Shown here: in pieces, positions 50,094 to 61,201 of the stretch | How positions within the stretch are numbered: position 1 is the stretch's first letter | Layout of the letters: each line of letters begins with the position of its first letter | Assembly: GCA_004794785.1 (NCBI GenBank) | Contig: SJOL01006478.1 | Location: forward strand, 863,505-927,504 | DNA: 64,000 nt | Direction: 5' to 3' | DNA from: Opisthorchis felineus | Taxonomy: Eukaryota; Platyhelminthes; Trematoda; Opisthorchiida; Opisthorchiidae | Program-made: the position numbers and the translations under genes | The notes under the pieces: generated by a model | The model's input: the letters and a program-made list of their open reading frames with translations, nothing else | Database searches by the model: none | Told to the model about the DNA's origin: nothing

Positions 50094-50606
50094 CTGAGAT
50101 GTCGAAGAACACCGCATAACTGTTTCATATTTGTTTAAGTTGTCGTAATTATGCCTTGCATGAGGAGCTAATAAATTTTATTTTCGTGTTTCTGCGGCTT
50201 TAGGGCAAAATTTCGACGTGTTTTACGGCATGCATGTAGAACCTCTCTTGTACCATTCTGCCCGTATATTCATGAGCTACATAGTCCAAAAACATGCTTC
50301 AAGAAGGACTTGTGGCTCAGCTTGACAATGATCAAGTAGAGCAGGCAGAAACCACTGTATCAAGGGTTTTAAAAAGAATTATCTAAAGAAGTTTATATTA
50401 CGGAGTTTTTAGTAGCGCGTTGCAATATACCGGTTGATAAACCGACATTATTGTTGCGCATTGGTGTTCTCCTGCGTTAACGCGGTCACCACGTTAGAAC
50501 CTCTATTATTGCTGAAACCTACTCAGAAATGGTCATTATTTTTTGAAAGCTGAACTACTTCCCATAATGTTAAGAACACTGTTGTAGGTCGGAGAGGTCT
50601 ACTCAC
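50094..50606. other. Probable intron
   Basis: No supported feature. A missed small exon here would be needed to reconcile the phases on either side. Confidence 0.3.
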
Positions 50607-50742
50607 CACGCCGGGCTCTTTGACTGCAAACAGCTAGCAATCCGTCGCAATGCATCACTGCTGAAACTAGAAGACTCAGTTAGGTAGGGTGATTTTCGGC
50701 TACTTCTATGTGCATTATAGCTCTTCGAATGAGATCCTGCTC
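50607..50742 (-). CDS. Candidate serine-rich exon
   Basis: Acceptor CCATTTAATAG and donor GTGAGT enclose 44 codons open in only one frame. The peptide is rich in serine and basic residues (AGSHSKSYNAHRSSRKSPY, then SSSFSSDALRRIASC), as in a disordered phosphorylatable linker. The exit phase does not match the entry of 50037-50093. Confidence 0.38.
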
Positions 50743-51363
50743 CTATTAAATGGAAGAACACCGCATGTGAATCTGTTTGGGAAGAAAAGCAACCAGCTAC
50801 ATAATACAAAACCGTCATCTCTAATAGAGTTGGGTGGTAGCTCCCCATGAGAGGTATCGCATTTTACCATAAGGTCATCAAGAAGTATTGGATGCAAGTT
50901 GTTGGAAACTGCTTTTGTATTGCGACTGCAAACACGAGAAGCCCTTCGGTTTACAGTGCTGTCTCATTTTGAGGGGAACCTACCTATAGGGGCAAGTGGG
51001 CTCTTAGATTGTAGGGTTACAATGCACCTGACGTTAAGGAGACTTAAAATTCCACAACTTTAAGCTCTTTTGGTTTCCTTAATTCATCCTATCATCACAC
51101 TAGGCTCTATCGTTCAAAGGTGATGGATCCACCCATACACAACCGTCGAAAGTTTGCAAACCCACACGACATGGAGGCCACAAAACCCAGCTGCGCCTAT
51201 TTTTGAAAGCGGAATAAACATTGCTTGGACTCCCAGGACGCTTACCGGGTGAGGAAAAGTAGAATATGCTGAGTTGTGAACATGCAGTTCAATTGAATCC
51301 ATAGTTATATTAGAGGAGGAACGAATGTGCGTGACCCGCAAGCTGCCCATTAAGAGTTTAACA
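50743..51363. other. No gene seen
   Basis: A minus-strand frame (51114-51413) overlaps the hammerhead relic and is not considered coding. Confidence 0.35.
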
Positions 51364-51394
51364 CAGTTTCGTCCCATCAGGTGGGCGTGGTCCC
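51364..51394 (-). ncRNA. Hammerhead relic lacking helix II
   Basis: On the minus strand GGACCACGCCCACCTGATG is followed directly by GGACGAAAC. Compared with 3974-4026 the helix I strand, CTGATG and CGAAAC are kept, but the helix II hairpin is deleted. It should be inactive. It forms a divergent pair with 51627-51685, mirroring the 4-kb pair. Confidence 0.5.
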
Positions 51395-51626
51395 ACGAAG
51401 CCGAGGTAATCATTCATGGACATCAAAGATAATCTGTTCAACTGCATACTTTTAATCTTAGATGCACGACGAGTCTGGCGGTGACTGTGGACGGTATATT
51501 ACGCGAGAGAACATTCGGGCGGTGTTCACCACGAGCAGTCTTATTGTGAATACGAGCCTAAAAGACACACTAGGCCAAGTTGTCATTTCATATCAGTGAT
51601 TGGCGGTTCCATCCCCCTAGGGGATG

Positions 51627-51685
51627 GTCTACTTGATGAGTCCCAAACAGATTCATACCGCCAATGGGCTGCCTGCGGCTCTTCA
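51627..51685 (+). ncRNA. Degenerate hammerhead relic
   Basis: GTCTACTTGATGAGTCCCAA is followed by an altered helix II, then ACCGCCAATGGGCTG and CTTCAGCAAA. It aligns position by position with 4164-4225, including the downstream CAGCAA. GAAA is lost and the core C is T. A 7-bp hairpin (CATCCCC/GGGGATG) ends just before it. Confidence 0.5.
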
Positions 51686-52044
51686 GCAAACAAAGGAGAC
51701 GTTGCTGAATATTTCCGGAAGGGCAGCTCCGTGTTGCGCATTATACGAAAGAATTTCAATATGCCGTTGATCCCCAGGAACACCATAGCATCTCCAGCTC
51801 CTGTAATAATGCTACGCTTGTCACCCTCAAGTTTTCCTTTTTGAAGCCCGAAAATGTTGGAGAACCTTCAATCTTTGCTGTAATTCCGCCTCCCGCAACC
51901 ATGTAAGATCCAACTCCGTATCCTTTGATTAGTAGTTAAAGGAAATACGCAGTAGACGCGAGTATTTTTTAACCGTAATTAATTATAACTTAAAAAGAAT
52001 ATAGTCCCTTGAAGAAAACCATTCAAATTTGCTGAAAAATCTTC
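51686..52044. other. Repeat flank, no gene
   Basis: Minus-strand frame 51583-51786 overlaps the hammerhead relic and is probably not coding. Confidence 0.3.
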
Positions 52045-52200
52045 GACAGCTTACGACCGGGTTCGCCCATTTTGAAGAACAAAAAGTTGAAGCAGTCATC
52101 GAGCTTCTGTCAACTTTTGTTCTAATTGAATTTCAGTCACATAAAATTTGCGAAAAATCTCACTGGCAGTGAGATTTATTTTCACGGAAACTCAACTGAA
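52045..52200 (-). mobile_element. Hammerhead repeat relic, catalytic strand lost
   Basis: On the minus strand GGGCGAACCCGGTCGTAAGC and CTGTCGAAGATTTTTCAGC align with the helix II-III-I side of the 4-kb ribozyme, and the outer GAC/GTC pair persists. The CTGATGA strand is destroyed. The flank up to 52200 resembles the repeat body. Confidence 0.6.
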
Positions 52201-52674
52201 TCCTCACTGCTTCCTTGAAAAAAATGGACATGAATATCCGGAATGCTGACGAATACAACACGAAAAACACATCTTTACGGTTCTTCTTTGTTGCTTAACA
52301 CAGGATAGCCTTATCAGCTGAGAAAATCGCATCGCACAATAGCACACAGTTTACGCGAAAAAAAAATCAAGTCATTTTATGTTAACTGGAAGGAACTCTC
52401 CGGTTAGGTGGGGTAGTTCTGGTCAATGTCAATTCAAGTACAGTAACTGGCCAAGGCGGAGACCTTTTACGATTTCAGTGACAGCAAATTTAGTCTGACC
52501 TGCTTAGGTTTGCAGATACGGGCTTGTGAAATCGCTCATTTTTTGGGACCTCATCTCAAGACCGCAGGGATACGAACCTCCACAATCGAAGGTGAAATGT
52601 ACATCATATCAAAGAATTACCAAATGCAGGTTAGACCAAATAAAACGAACAGAGATATATGACCAGAAACGTAC
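52201..52674. other. No gene seen
   Basis: No supported feature. Confidence 0.35.
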
Positions 52675-52769
52675 TGCTTCCGCAAACTCATCGTGAGCAC
52701 TCTTGTAGTAATCCCATACAATGGGCACATATTTCGGACCTAAGCTTGGCAAAAATTCGATTGGAACCT
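52675..52769 (-). CDS. Candidate 31-codon exon, unknown protein
   Basis: Acceptor CTCCATCTTTCAG and donor GTACGT enclose a peptide starting VPIEFLPSLGPKYVPIVWDY and ending KSAHDEFAEA. The proline and aromatic content suggests a folded domain. No family is assigned. The acceptor has two AGs in tandem. Confidence 0.42.
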
Positions 52770-54323
52770 CTGAAAGATGGAGAAAATCGGTTAACTTTGT
52801 TATTACGAATGAGGAAATCGGGCAAAATTTGCAACTGGCTGCCAAATTTTACGATATCATGTTCACATGTGGGCGTTTCGGTGCGTTTTGTCATCAAAGG
52901 TGCATGAACACGTTTCAGAAGTGACTTAGGTGTTTCACCTAACCTAACTTGCAGCCTCCCTCACCTACTTCCTGCCATTCAAAATTATGAATTGCCCATT
53001 TTCGTATCACATCCTCTACTTTTGTCACGTATTTTGCTTTCGTTTTGGCTCTCGTGTTTCTTGGAGCCGTTGACATAGATTGGTTGCCATAAATAACACT
53101 GAGCAACCAGTCGGAACCCTCCCGATCGGAAAGTGAATAAAGCTTCGAATTTCTACCAGTTCGTCAGTGATGTATACATTAATGACTGGCCAGTATCAAG
53201 CGCCTCGTTAATGTGCTTGAACTGTCCAAAGCTATTAATATTTTGTTTGTACCGATGATGTGCAACGGACTTATCCATCTTTTTCGGCGCTTCACCTTAA
53301 TGCAGTGCTGAATTTCAAACACAGTGACTGAAGTAGCATACAGGCACAGAAAAAACACCTTTGGCGAAACAAACCCAGATTCATCTAAGGCGGGTGTTAG
53401 CGGAATGCTCAGCAGAACCTGTTGTACATTATATTTTCAACTAAATACGCAGCATAGTTTCTGTCATTGTTTTATCTTTCTTAAAAGCAGTATGCTGTGA
53501 CAAGAACTCTTTATATTACGTGTGTGATTCCGTAAATGTGCTACTTATTTATCACGAGTAATAAAACACATGAAGCAAATGAATCAGTTACAGTACATTT
53601 TAACAAACCGATGTTTGGCACGCAGGCTTACCGACAAGCTGATACCTAATCTTCGCATATAAACACCTGAACATGGGATCTGTAATGACGAAATATCAGA
53701 TAAATTTGTTTTAAATTACGTGATTCGTTCTTTAAAATTCATTCATCATTTTTGGAGGAGAAGAAATTGATAGCTAACACCCCCTAAGATTCAGACCAAT
53801 TGTGTTGTGTTACAATCTTTTGGAAAGAACCAGTGTACATTGGACGAACAAGCAAATTCGCGATTCTCGCATGCATCCGAAAATGGCTATCGAATTTTAT
53901 TTTTTGTTGTCCAAGTGAAATGAAGGACAAATGAACCCGCGCAAAATTGGATTTACCACATGGGATCGAACGGCCTTCTATATTACATTTGAATATCCCT
54001 CACATTGACTTCTACTCCAAGAAGGTTGTTGGTGTACCAAATACGAGGACTTGGTCCCACCAGTTAGCTAAGCATCACGTTTAATACCAAGTGGTTTTTA
54101 AACAGGCAAGAGGCCAATCTACTTCTGCCTATATTGGGAGGTTGGCATCATTCAGTTATTTTAGGAATGTTTTGACCCGCAAGCAGATTTCCAAGCAGTT
54201 GTACCAAAAACTATTTGTAAAAATGTCCCCTGCAATTAACTCCGATAATTATCGGGAACACATCGGTGTACTGAACTCTCACAGGCTGGGCAGTGAGACA
54301 GCATCACAGCAAACTCCACTCAG
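52770..54323. other. No gene seen
   Basis: Unsupported frames only, including 54091-54327 plus. Confidence 0.3.
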
Positions 54324-54539
54324 GTGATTTTACTGCATACATTTGATGGCACTCACGTTACGTTTCTGCATAAGGGGCAATTTACCCTGACAGCCTCAAA
54401 GAGTGACGAGCACGGTTGCACCTTTACGAATCATCCGGGATGGCACATCCATGATATTTTTAATGCAGGACTTATTTGTTTACTAAGTGAACCTTTATCG
54501 CCAGAAGCTGAATTGCATGTCCTCAAAGGTGAAGACTAG
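54324..54539 (+). CDS. Weak plus-strand terminal exon candidate
   Basis: Acceptor AAACTCCACTCAG is followed by 71 open codons and a stop. The peptide has mixed hydrophobic and charged residues (VILLHTFDGTHVTFLHKGQF at the start) and looks more natural than average. No upstream plus-strand exon is identified, and the PLE relic begins shortly downstream, so it might be mobile-element derived. Confidence 0.22.
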   Translation: MILLHTFDGTHVTFLHKGQFTLTASKSDEHGCTFTNHPGWHIHDIFNAGLICLLSEPLSPEAELHVLKGED

Positions 54540-54799
54540 CTTTTATCATAGGATTTGAGAGTTGTTTTGACAAAGGGCTGTAGTCATCATTGACAGGTTT
54601 AACTGAATTCCCAATAACTGAAGTCGGTTGCAGTTACCGCTAATATATTCTACGTAGCAGCTATCGAAGCTGGGATACCACAAGCTATTTGATCCCACTA
54701 AGAAGCCAGTGTTCCTGCGCTGTATTTATTGCGTACCCAAACAAATGTGATGAGGTTGAGGAATGAAAAAGGCGGAATGCAGGGACCGTCTAACGTCCA

Positions 54800-55600
54800 G
54801 CATGACAGAAACATGCCCGAAAAACGCGAGTGACACCCTTTCTAACAGGATCATCGTTAGACGACATGATGTCTGGGGATCTAGCCAGCAAGTTGATATA
54901 CAGCAAAATTCTGCGATTCCATAAAAGTATGGGCGCTCAAACTGGACTATTTATGCTACGTTCAAATCTCGCACAATATAAATATACGTGGCCGATCACA
55001 TGAAGGCCGCATGGTGCCTACAGATATTGACTCATATATTGATAGAAAGCCTTTTGTCCGTTTGATGTGACATTTAGTTGAAAATCTGACGTTTCAGAAT
55101 TTCATGGAATAGGTTATATAAACATGGCCATATGTACTAAGAGAATCATCCAGGTGCAGGTTTAACAGCCGATCTGTATTTGTGAATATCTTCTACGGAC
55201 AACTCAAAGGGGACTCAATGGGTTCCCAATAGGGGCAGTACTCATAGCCTGGGCGGGCTGAAGCAATTTGGCTGTACAATTATCGTTGAAGGTCAACTAG
55301 AGTTGCTATCGTAGGGACGAGATATTAGCCCCAATGAACAACTTTCTGTAGTATAATCGACCATACCTCCAAAGCGTTTCAGTCACTTGTCAAGTAGTTT
55401 ATGGAGTCCCACTCAAATAAGTATGGAACGATGTACGCCGAAATTGGGAAAATCTAGTGGTGACAATCATCGACTTTTGCTCTATAAGGAAGAGATTTAT
55501 TAGGCTCAGTAACACGTGACCTGTGCTTCATCTGATCCAGCACTTATCGACTGAAAAATGGATGGCGGTTTCCGTTTGACAACATGCGCCCTTCTATTCA
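54800..55600 (+). pseudogene. Penelope-like reverse transcriptase relic
   Basis: Two RT motifs are visible in order. FDVTF (55060-55076) fits motif A of PLE polymerases (SFDVTSLFTSI). About 130 bases on, VFVNIFYGQLKGDSMGS and, after a one-base deletion, PIGAVLIAW fit the block in which a substrate-grip GxxMGSPI(G/S) follows an FxxNGxxYxQ segment. This block is typical of PLEs and distinct from LINE polymerases. The catalytic YVDD of motif C is not readable (RRDEIL occurs at the expected place). Stops and frameshifts are frequent. No GIY-YIG endonuclease was found downstream. Confidence 0.62.
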
Positions 55601-57374
55601 CTTTACCATAAATAATTGTGACCCTGCCCAGGGGTCCAAAACTCCCAATACCTAACAAATAGACCCTAGGAATTCGGTGTCATTGCAACTAAGACTTACT
55701 TGCCTTTAAACCGGTATGATAAAACGCTTTATGTCACCACTCAGAGGATACCGTATGTGTCCTAACTAGCTCATATAGTTCTAAGTTTACTATGCTCTAA
55801 CGAGTTTAGGAGACCAACCTTGGACATTGAACTTGTGACGCCAAGCAGGGTCCATTTCTGTGGGGAAAATTTAGACAGATTTATCGATTCCATAGCAAAA
55901 ATATCACCGCATTATATGCACTATCCAGCTAAAGAAAAGATAAGTTCAAAAGGATTTGCGAAGTTCCTAAACATACAAAAGATTACGCAAGACGTACGTT
56001 TGACAGTACTCGTTTGTTTGTGGCAAAATATAACTTTTGTATTATTATAGCAATGCGGTCCGAAGAAACATAAGAATCCTGAACATCCGCTGCCTCCTAA
56101 CCCATTATTTAGTTACGAGGCAGAGTTGCCGAGGATCGCTCCTAGAATATAAAATATTTATTAATTAATTATCGTTTACTCTGCGGTTTAGGTGCGAGTT
56201 GCTTAGGACAAGATATTTGGGGATTAGTTTGTTCTTTGCCGTTCATTTCTTTGGAATACAGAACCCAGGTGCTCACATTTTTCACAGAGTTGTTTTGATG
56301 TTCGCATATCCCTATTTTAAAAGGAGCGGATTCCAATGACTTTTTTGGCAGACCATAGCAGCATAACTTAAGGTTTTAAAGTACAATGCTGGCCGCAAAT
56401 ACGCGCGTTTGCGGCGGAACGTGGACCTTGCTTTGAGTACCTAAAATAGCCGGTGGGGTCTTTTTATGGACTCAAATATGTGCTAATTTCACCAGCATAC
56501 GCTGCTGCATGGCCGATTAGAAATGCGCAACTCCCGTGGGTTGCAACATTCATCAAATTAATCATAATCGAAATGTGTGTTGATTGTATTCCAAACTTTT
56601 GAGTATCTAGGTCACCAGGGTAATCGAGGTATTGGTGTTGGTAGATCAGATTGACGGACATGAAAATCAATGACTTTAATAGGATGTACCAACCCAGCCC
56701 AACCAAATCGACAGCACAGCCAATAAAGTAGGGTAATGCGGTCGACCACCTCTGAACACTGATACTGAAATCCCTCGCGTGGCCAGTTACACTGGTTTTA
56801 ACAAAGGAATGGGAAAAACTGTCATTTGAGGAAGGGGATCGCTTTCTTTTCGTCAGGCTGTGCAACGTGCATAGGTAAATTCAGTTCAGTCAACATGCAA
56901 GTGTTTACATAAACAGACTGTGTCAAATCAGATGTTAGAAGAATCGGAGACACAAAATCTGTTTGTATGCAGTCAGGTGGTTAGCCAGTGTAACGAGGGT
57001 TGCTCGAACGCCCTTGTGATATCTAGTGACCAGTGACAGCAATTTCGATATGGTTGTAACAAGGTAAACAAGGGAGTTTGAAGAAATGCTTCCGAACGCG
57101 CAACTCGGTTACGTAAACCCTGATAGATACGGCTTTTGCGGTGACCAGCATCCTAAACCTGGACCTTCATGCTAACCTCAGAATAGCCGTGGTGATAACG
57201 TCATATGCGGTTGCAGGACCTACCCCGTGTCCTCTTTCTCTAAGTTGAGCATGCACCAAACTCTCAATGGTTCACATAACTCCATTAGCGGCCTGCTAAG
57301 TTTGTTCAGATGAACATTTAGACAGAACATTTGTCTTCCGGCCGGATCAACCGGTCCTGTAGGAGCAGGCTTAC
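55601..57374. other. No supported gene
   Basis: Includes a plus-strand frame at 55820-56050 and a 133-codon minus-strand frame at 56464-56865 with one hydrophobic segment (about residues 43-75). Neither has paired splice signals or a domain. Confidence 0.3.
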
Positions 57375-57436
57375 CAGTAGTTTTTGGGAATAGGATAAGA
57401 CACCGTACCAACGACTTCAGCCTGGCACTCACTAGC
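57375..57436 (-). CDS. Candidate 62-base exon
   Basis: Acceptor CTAACAATCTCAG and donor GTAAGC. One frame gives ASECQAEVVGTVSYPIPKNYW split over the donor, which looks like an extracellular domain fragment; a second frame is also open and would be in phase with the 61087-61201 exon but looks less natural. Confidence 0.33.
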
Positions 57437-59378
57437 CTGAGATTGTTAGATTAGAGGGTGATCGGCAACTTTGCAAATCATAAGGGCTATTCGTACGTTT
57501 ATTCGAGTGCACCCGAATATCCTATTTCGCCGGTGTAGATTAAATAGATATCAGATATAGATATTACATCTAAGCCAGCATTACTTTCAAAATATGGAGC
57601 GGTTTACATCTCGAAGAAGTTCCTCCACAATTGCATGACGTTGCCGTAATTCAGATGCAGTCAGTCACTTGAAGATGTAAGAGGTTGGCATGTACACCAA
57701 GAAGGAGGTTGCACCATGTAAGGAGAATTCGTGCTGTCGAAATAAGCGCTCGTGCTCGTAGGCATCTTATATTGCTTTCAGTAGGCAAGAGCCAACTTCT
57801 CATTCACCCCTTCTAATTCTTTTCGCTTTATAACACTTAGTATATTTAATTAAACTTTGTGGGTACACGGCAGTCACGCGGCAACATCAACATTTAGGTT
57901 GCCGTCTCTGATGATTTGTGCATGGCGCGTGAGCGGAACCAATAGCTCACTCGCTTGGCCGTCTACTAGCCACCTTTGGCTACCCGGCCACCATACATTA
58001 TAACGGTTGCAGTCTCAGCAATAGTTTTTTTTGTATTTTCCCGGGAATAGCGGGACCATCTCATCGAGTAAAACATTTTCTGCAGTTTTCGGTGACATTA
58101 TTGTCGGTGCCGTTTCGATGTCAAAGATGACGTTGACTACCCAGTGCCTTCGAGTGCAATTTCCATATTCTGTACCTTTGTGTGCCTTTCGGAAAACTAA
58201 GTGTTTTGGCAATAGACAAGCAACTGAGCTCTACTTATGTGTCTGTTCTGAAACTGAAGTTACTGATACTTGACAGGCAGAATCGACTGACCGCATATAT
58301 TCACCACGGAGAACAGGCATGACAACGACTTAGGTTTTAAGAATATAGAAATTTTAATGTGCTACAAAGGCATATGTTCTCTTTTAATCAGGCGCTAATC
58401 ACTTAGAAAAATATGCATAATTGATTATGACTCCAATGTTTATCTAGATAATCACCGACCCTCACAAATCACCTGATGAATATAAACTTGCTGACTTCAA
58501 AATTTTAGCGCCTCGCGTGATGTCTCGTTGTTCTAATGAATTTGCAACCGATTGGAACGAAACAATTGGAAATAAGTGAAGTCGTGCTACTGATACATAG
58601 AAAAATATCAACAAAACCCTCTACTTCTACTCATCCTGCTACAAGAGGCCATGCCAACAGAGATAACAGAACACAAGGCTCCCTAGACACTTGGACTTAC
58701 TTTGAAAGGAGTTTCCATTTGGAGTGGTTAGGCAAAAATGGGCTGAAAACAAGAACAAGGGTACCTGGTTCAAGGAAGCCCTTCATGTTCCGTGAAGCTA
58801 ACTGGCCTTGATAAAAATGAAACAACAGACAAAAGGTTTCGCTTCTCTTGACAAGAATAAGAAGGAATTCTGACAGCCATGTGCGCATGTTCGACGAGAA
58901 CACCTTACCAGAAATGGATCGAGAACGCACAGAAAGATAATAGTCAAGCAAAAACCTTAATAAACTTGATCAAGTAAATCAGAAGTCAGGTAAAAAGATC
59001 ATGGATCAAAAATGAAGTAGCCGAGTTGTGATAAGGCTAAACTGACTGTATTAAATCAACTACCGTAACGGCAAAATTCCAGACAAAAAGCCGACCAGCG
59101 TGCCATGTACACGGTAAACAGTAAAGCTGTACGAAGAAAGGACATTGCGATAACTTATTTGAAAGTTACTCAAATCACTCTCCACGATAGTATGCCTTTT
59201 AACACAGCTAATGTACAACCCCGCTGCAGCTGATCGCTGGTGTGCTGAAATTTTTTTTCCCGACAGAAAGTTTAGACAGTTTGTGTTTTAACACTTCAAA
59301 ATCGAGCGTTTATGGGAGAAGAATGCCTTGCATTATGACAGGAGGAAGAATACGCCTTCAATTCAGTTCCCACCACAA
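57437..59378. other. No supported gene
   Basis: Overlapping frames at 58015-58273 and 58536-58951 are unsupported. A G+C-richer stretch at 57900-57990 may be an old SINE, but no B-box is clear. Confidence 0.3.
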
Positions 59379-59560
59379 GCGACCATCAAGACACATTTAC
59401 CCCCTGTTGGGGCTCATCAGGTGGGTGCAGTTCCCAAAATATGAGGTGGCCTCATTTAGCAGATTCATTTGGAGAGAAATATCACAAATGAGATATTCAA
59501 CTGGGAATCAGGTGTCTCCCGTGGAAACCGAATTGGTATGCCAATGAGTGCATTTTCAAA
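59379..59560 (-). mobile_element. Hammerhead repeat relic
   Basis: On the minus strand GGAACTGCACCCACCTGATG is followed by a perfect helix II (GCCCC-AACA-GGGG); then GAAA has become GTAAA, and helix III is disrupted. The flank at 59460-59560 (ATCACAAATGAGA, GTGCATTTTC) matches the 4.3-kb repeat body. Confidence 0.6.
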
Positions 59561-61086
59561 TGTCTCATGAATTGTTTCTTTCTGTCAGGTAAGATACCTC
59601 CATACAGTTGAGGAGTAAGAATCATGGTGTTTTCAAACATAACAAATGACTGAATGGGTGAGTCTGGTTTGGCCTTGCTTCTTTTGATTAACCGGATGAG
59701 CTAATTTGTGATTTCCGCAACAAATCGACTCTGGAGCATGTCAAGCTACCAAAGCAGAAATTGTCCGTTTGTGGGTACTTATATCAGTTACGGCACAACT
59801 CATACAATAGGTGCACTCAAATGAATGCACTCAGTTAGCAGAAAATTCGCCGATCCGCAAAACAATATCTTAATTAATTAGAACCTGCTGGATGAGGTAT
59901 TTAGTAAGACCGCAACTTTTCGGATAAATCGAAATTCATATTAATCCCAACGCTCTAACCCTCTGGGGAGGCCACTATAAAGCAAATGTTATCCCATTCA
60001 CGATGTAAAAATTACACAAAAAATCACGAAATAGCAAAACAGAGGAAAAATGAAAAACATAGCGGAGTCAGCTACATATTGCAAAGGACGGAGCAACTGG
60101 ATGTTTGTATATAGCATGTATTCAAAACTTGTAGGTGTAGCTCAAATGCAGTGAACAAAACACCACGAGGAATCCTGGTCAGCTCGAAAGTTTTGAATAA
60201 TCAGACTGCAACTAAACAACACAGTGCAGCGACTTACAACGTGGTACATTTGTGTCATCTGGACAGTGACGAGCACAAACACTGTACCAAAAAGCTATCA
60301 AAATAGTCTCGGTTCAACAATCGGCAGATATTCCCTGTTGGCTGAACATCGGATGGATTTCAGCCTATCCTGCGTAGCTGAATCATAGTTTTTGTAGCCT
60401 TCAAACCAAAGATATACCAATGAATCCTATACGAAACAGGCTGAAATGTTCACATGAAGTCAATATACTGCCAGTTTGGGAGGGCGTCCTTTCAGCTCAC
60501 GCGCTCAAAGCTTCCACCTAATTATTCCCGAATATCAAACACGTGTCCCTCTTGCACGCAAAACGTGCAAATTACAAGTGAGTCTGTCGCCCTGCCAATA
60601 ATTGTGGATTGACACCACGTATCCGCCTGCTTGACGGAACGCATGTATGTTCTGTATACTGACACATATGCCGTCCCGTCTAATTTGCTGTGGAGTGCGT
60701 ACCATATCCAAAAGGATATCTCTTTAAACTGACGTGCGTGTGATTAAAAGTCTTGAAAAATCTCGTCAGGGCAGTGGATTCTCATAAAGTTATTCTGAAA
60801 CGAGATATTTATCAGTGCGTTGAGGGCGAGCAAACAGTATCAGCTTCTCTGCTAGCAACAGCAAACTGATGATTCAGCTCCAGTTAGGGATAAACAAACG
60901 GCAATATCACAGCAAGATCCATCCTGATGATGGAGTTGGATAAGCAAGGCAGCGACTTAACGGTTATTGGCCTATTAATGCTGACGAATCGTCCAATTAC
61001 ATTCAGTCAATTTATGGCACCGGGTTTCGGCTTTCATGGTTACAATCCACGCCTGTAAATAGGACCCATAATAATCAACTTCATAC
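59561..61086. other. No gene seen
   Basis: No supported feature. Confidence 0.35.
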
Positions 61087-61201
61087 CAGGATAGAGAAAA
61101 TGTCAGGTGACGCCGATTTATGGCATGTCCAAGACTCTGCAGTAGATTGTTGGCCATGTTATCTTCTTCAAGCAACAGCCCATATGAAATATTTGTGTCT
61201 A
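61087..61201 (-). CDS. Candidate second exon
   Basis: Acceptor ACTTTGGCACAG and donor GTATGA enclose a peptide starting DTNISYGLLLEEDN and continuing NMANNLLQSLGHAINRRHL, with an NIS glycosylation site. Its entry phase fits the exit phase of the signal-peptide exon at 63496-63547. The donor is only fair. The family is unknown. Confidence 0.38.

Noticed and set aside
51114..51413. Minus-strand ORF of 99 codons
   Set aside because: It covers the hammerhead relic at 51364-51394 and shows no paired splice sites.
51583..51786. Minus-strand ORF of 67 codons that looked like an exon with an acceptor at ATTATTACAG
   Set aside because: Its plus strand aligns with the hammerhead repeat from 51627 to 51685, so the open frame is better explained by a mobile-element relic.
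56464..56865. Minus-strand ORF of 133 codons with a hydrophobic segment
   Set aside because: Frames of this length occur by chance; the possible donor is weak and no domain is seen.
57900..57990. Possible tRNA gene on the minus strand
   Set aside because: An A-box-like segment exists, but there is no B-box or cloverleaf.
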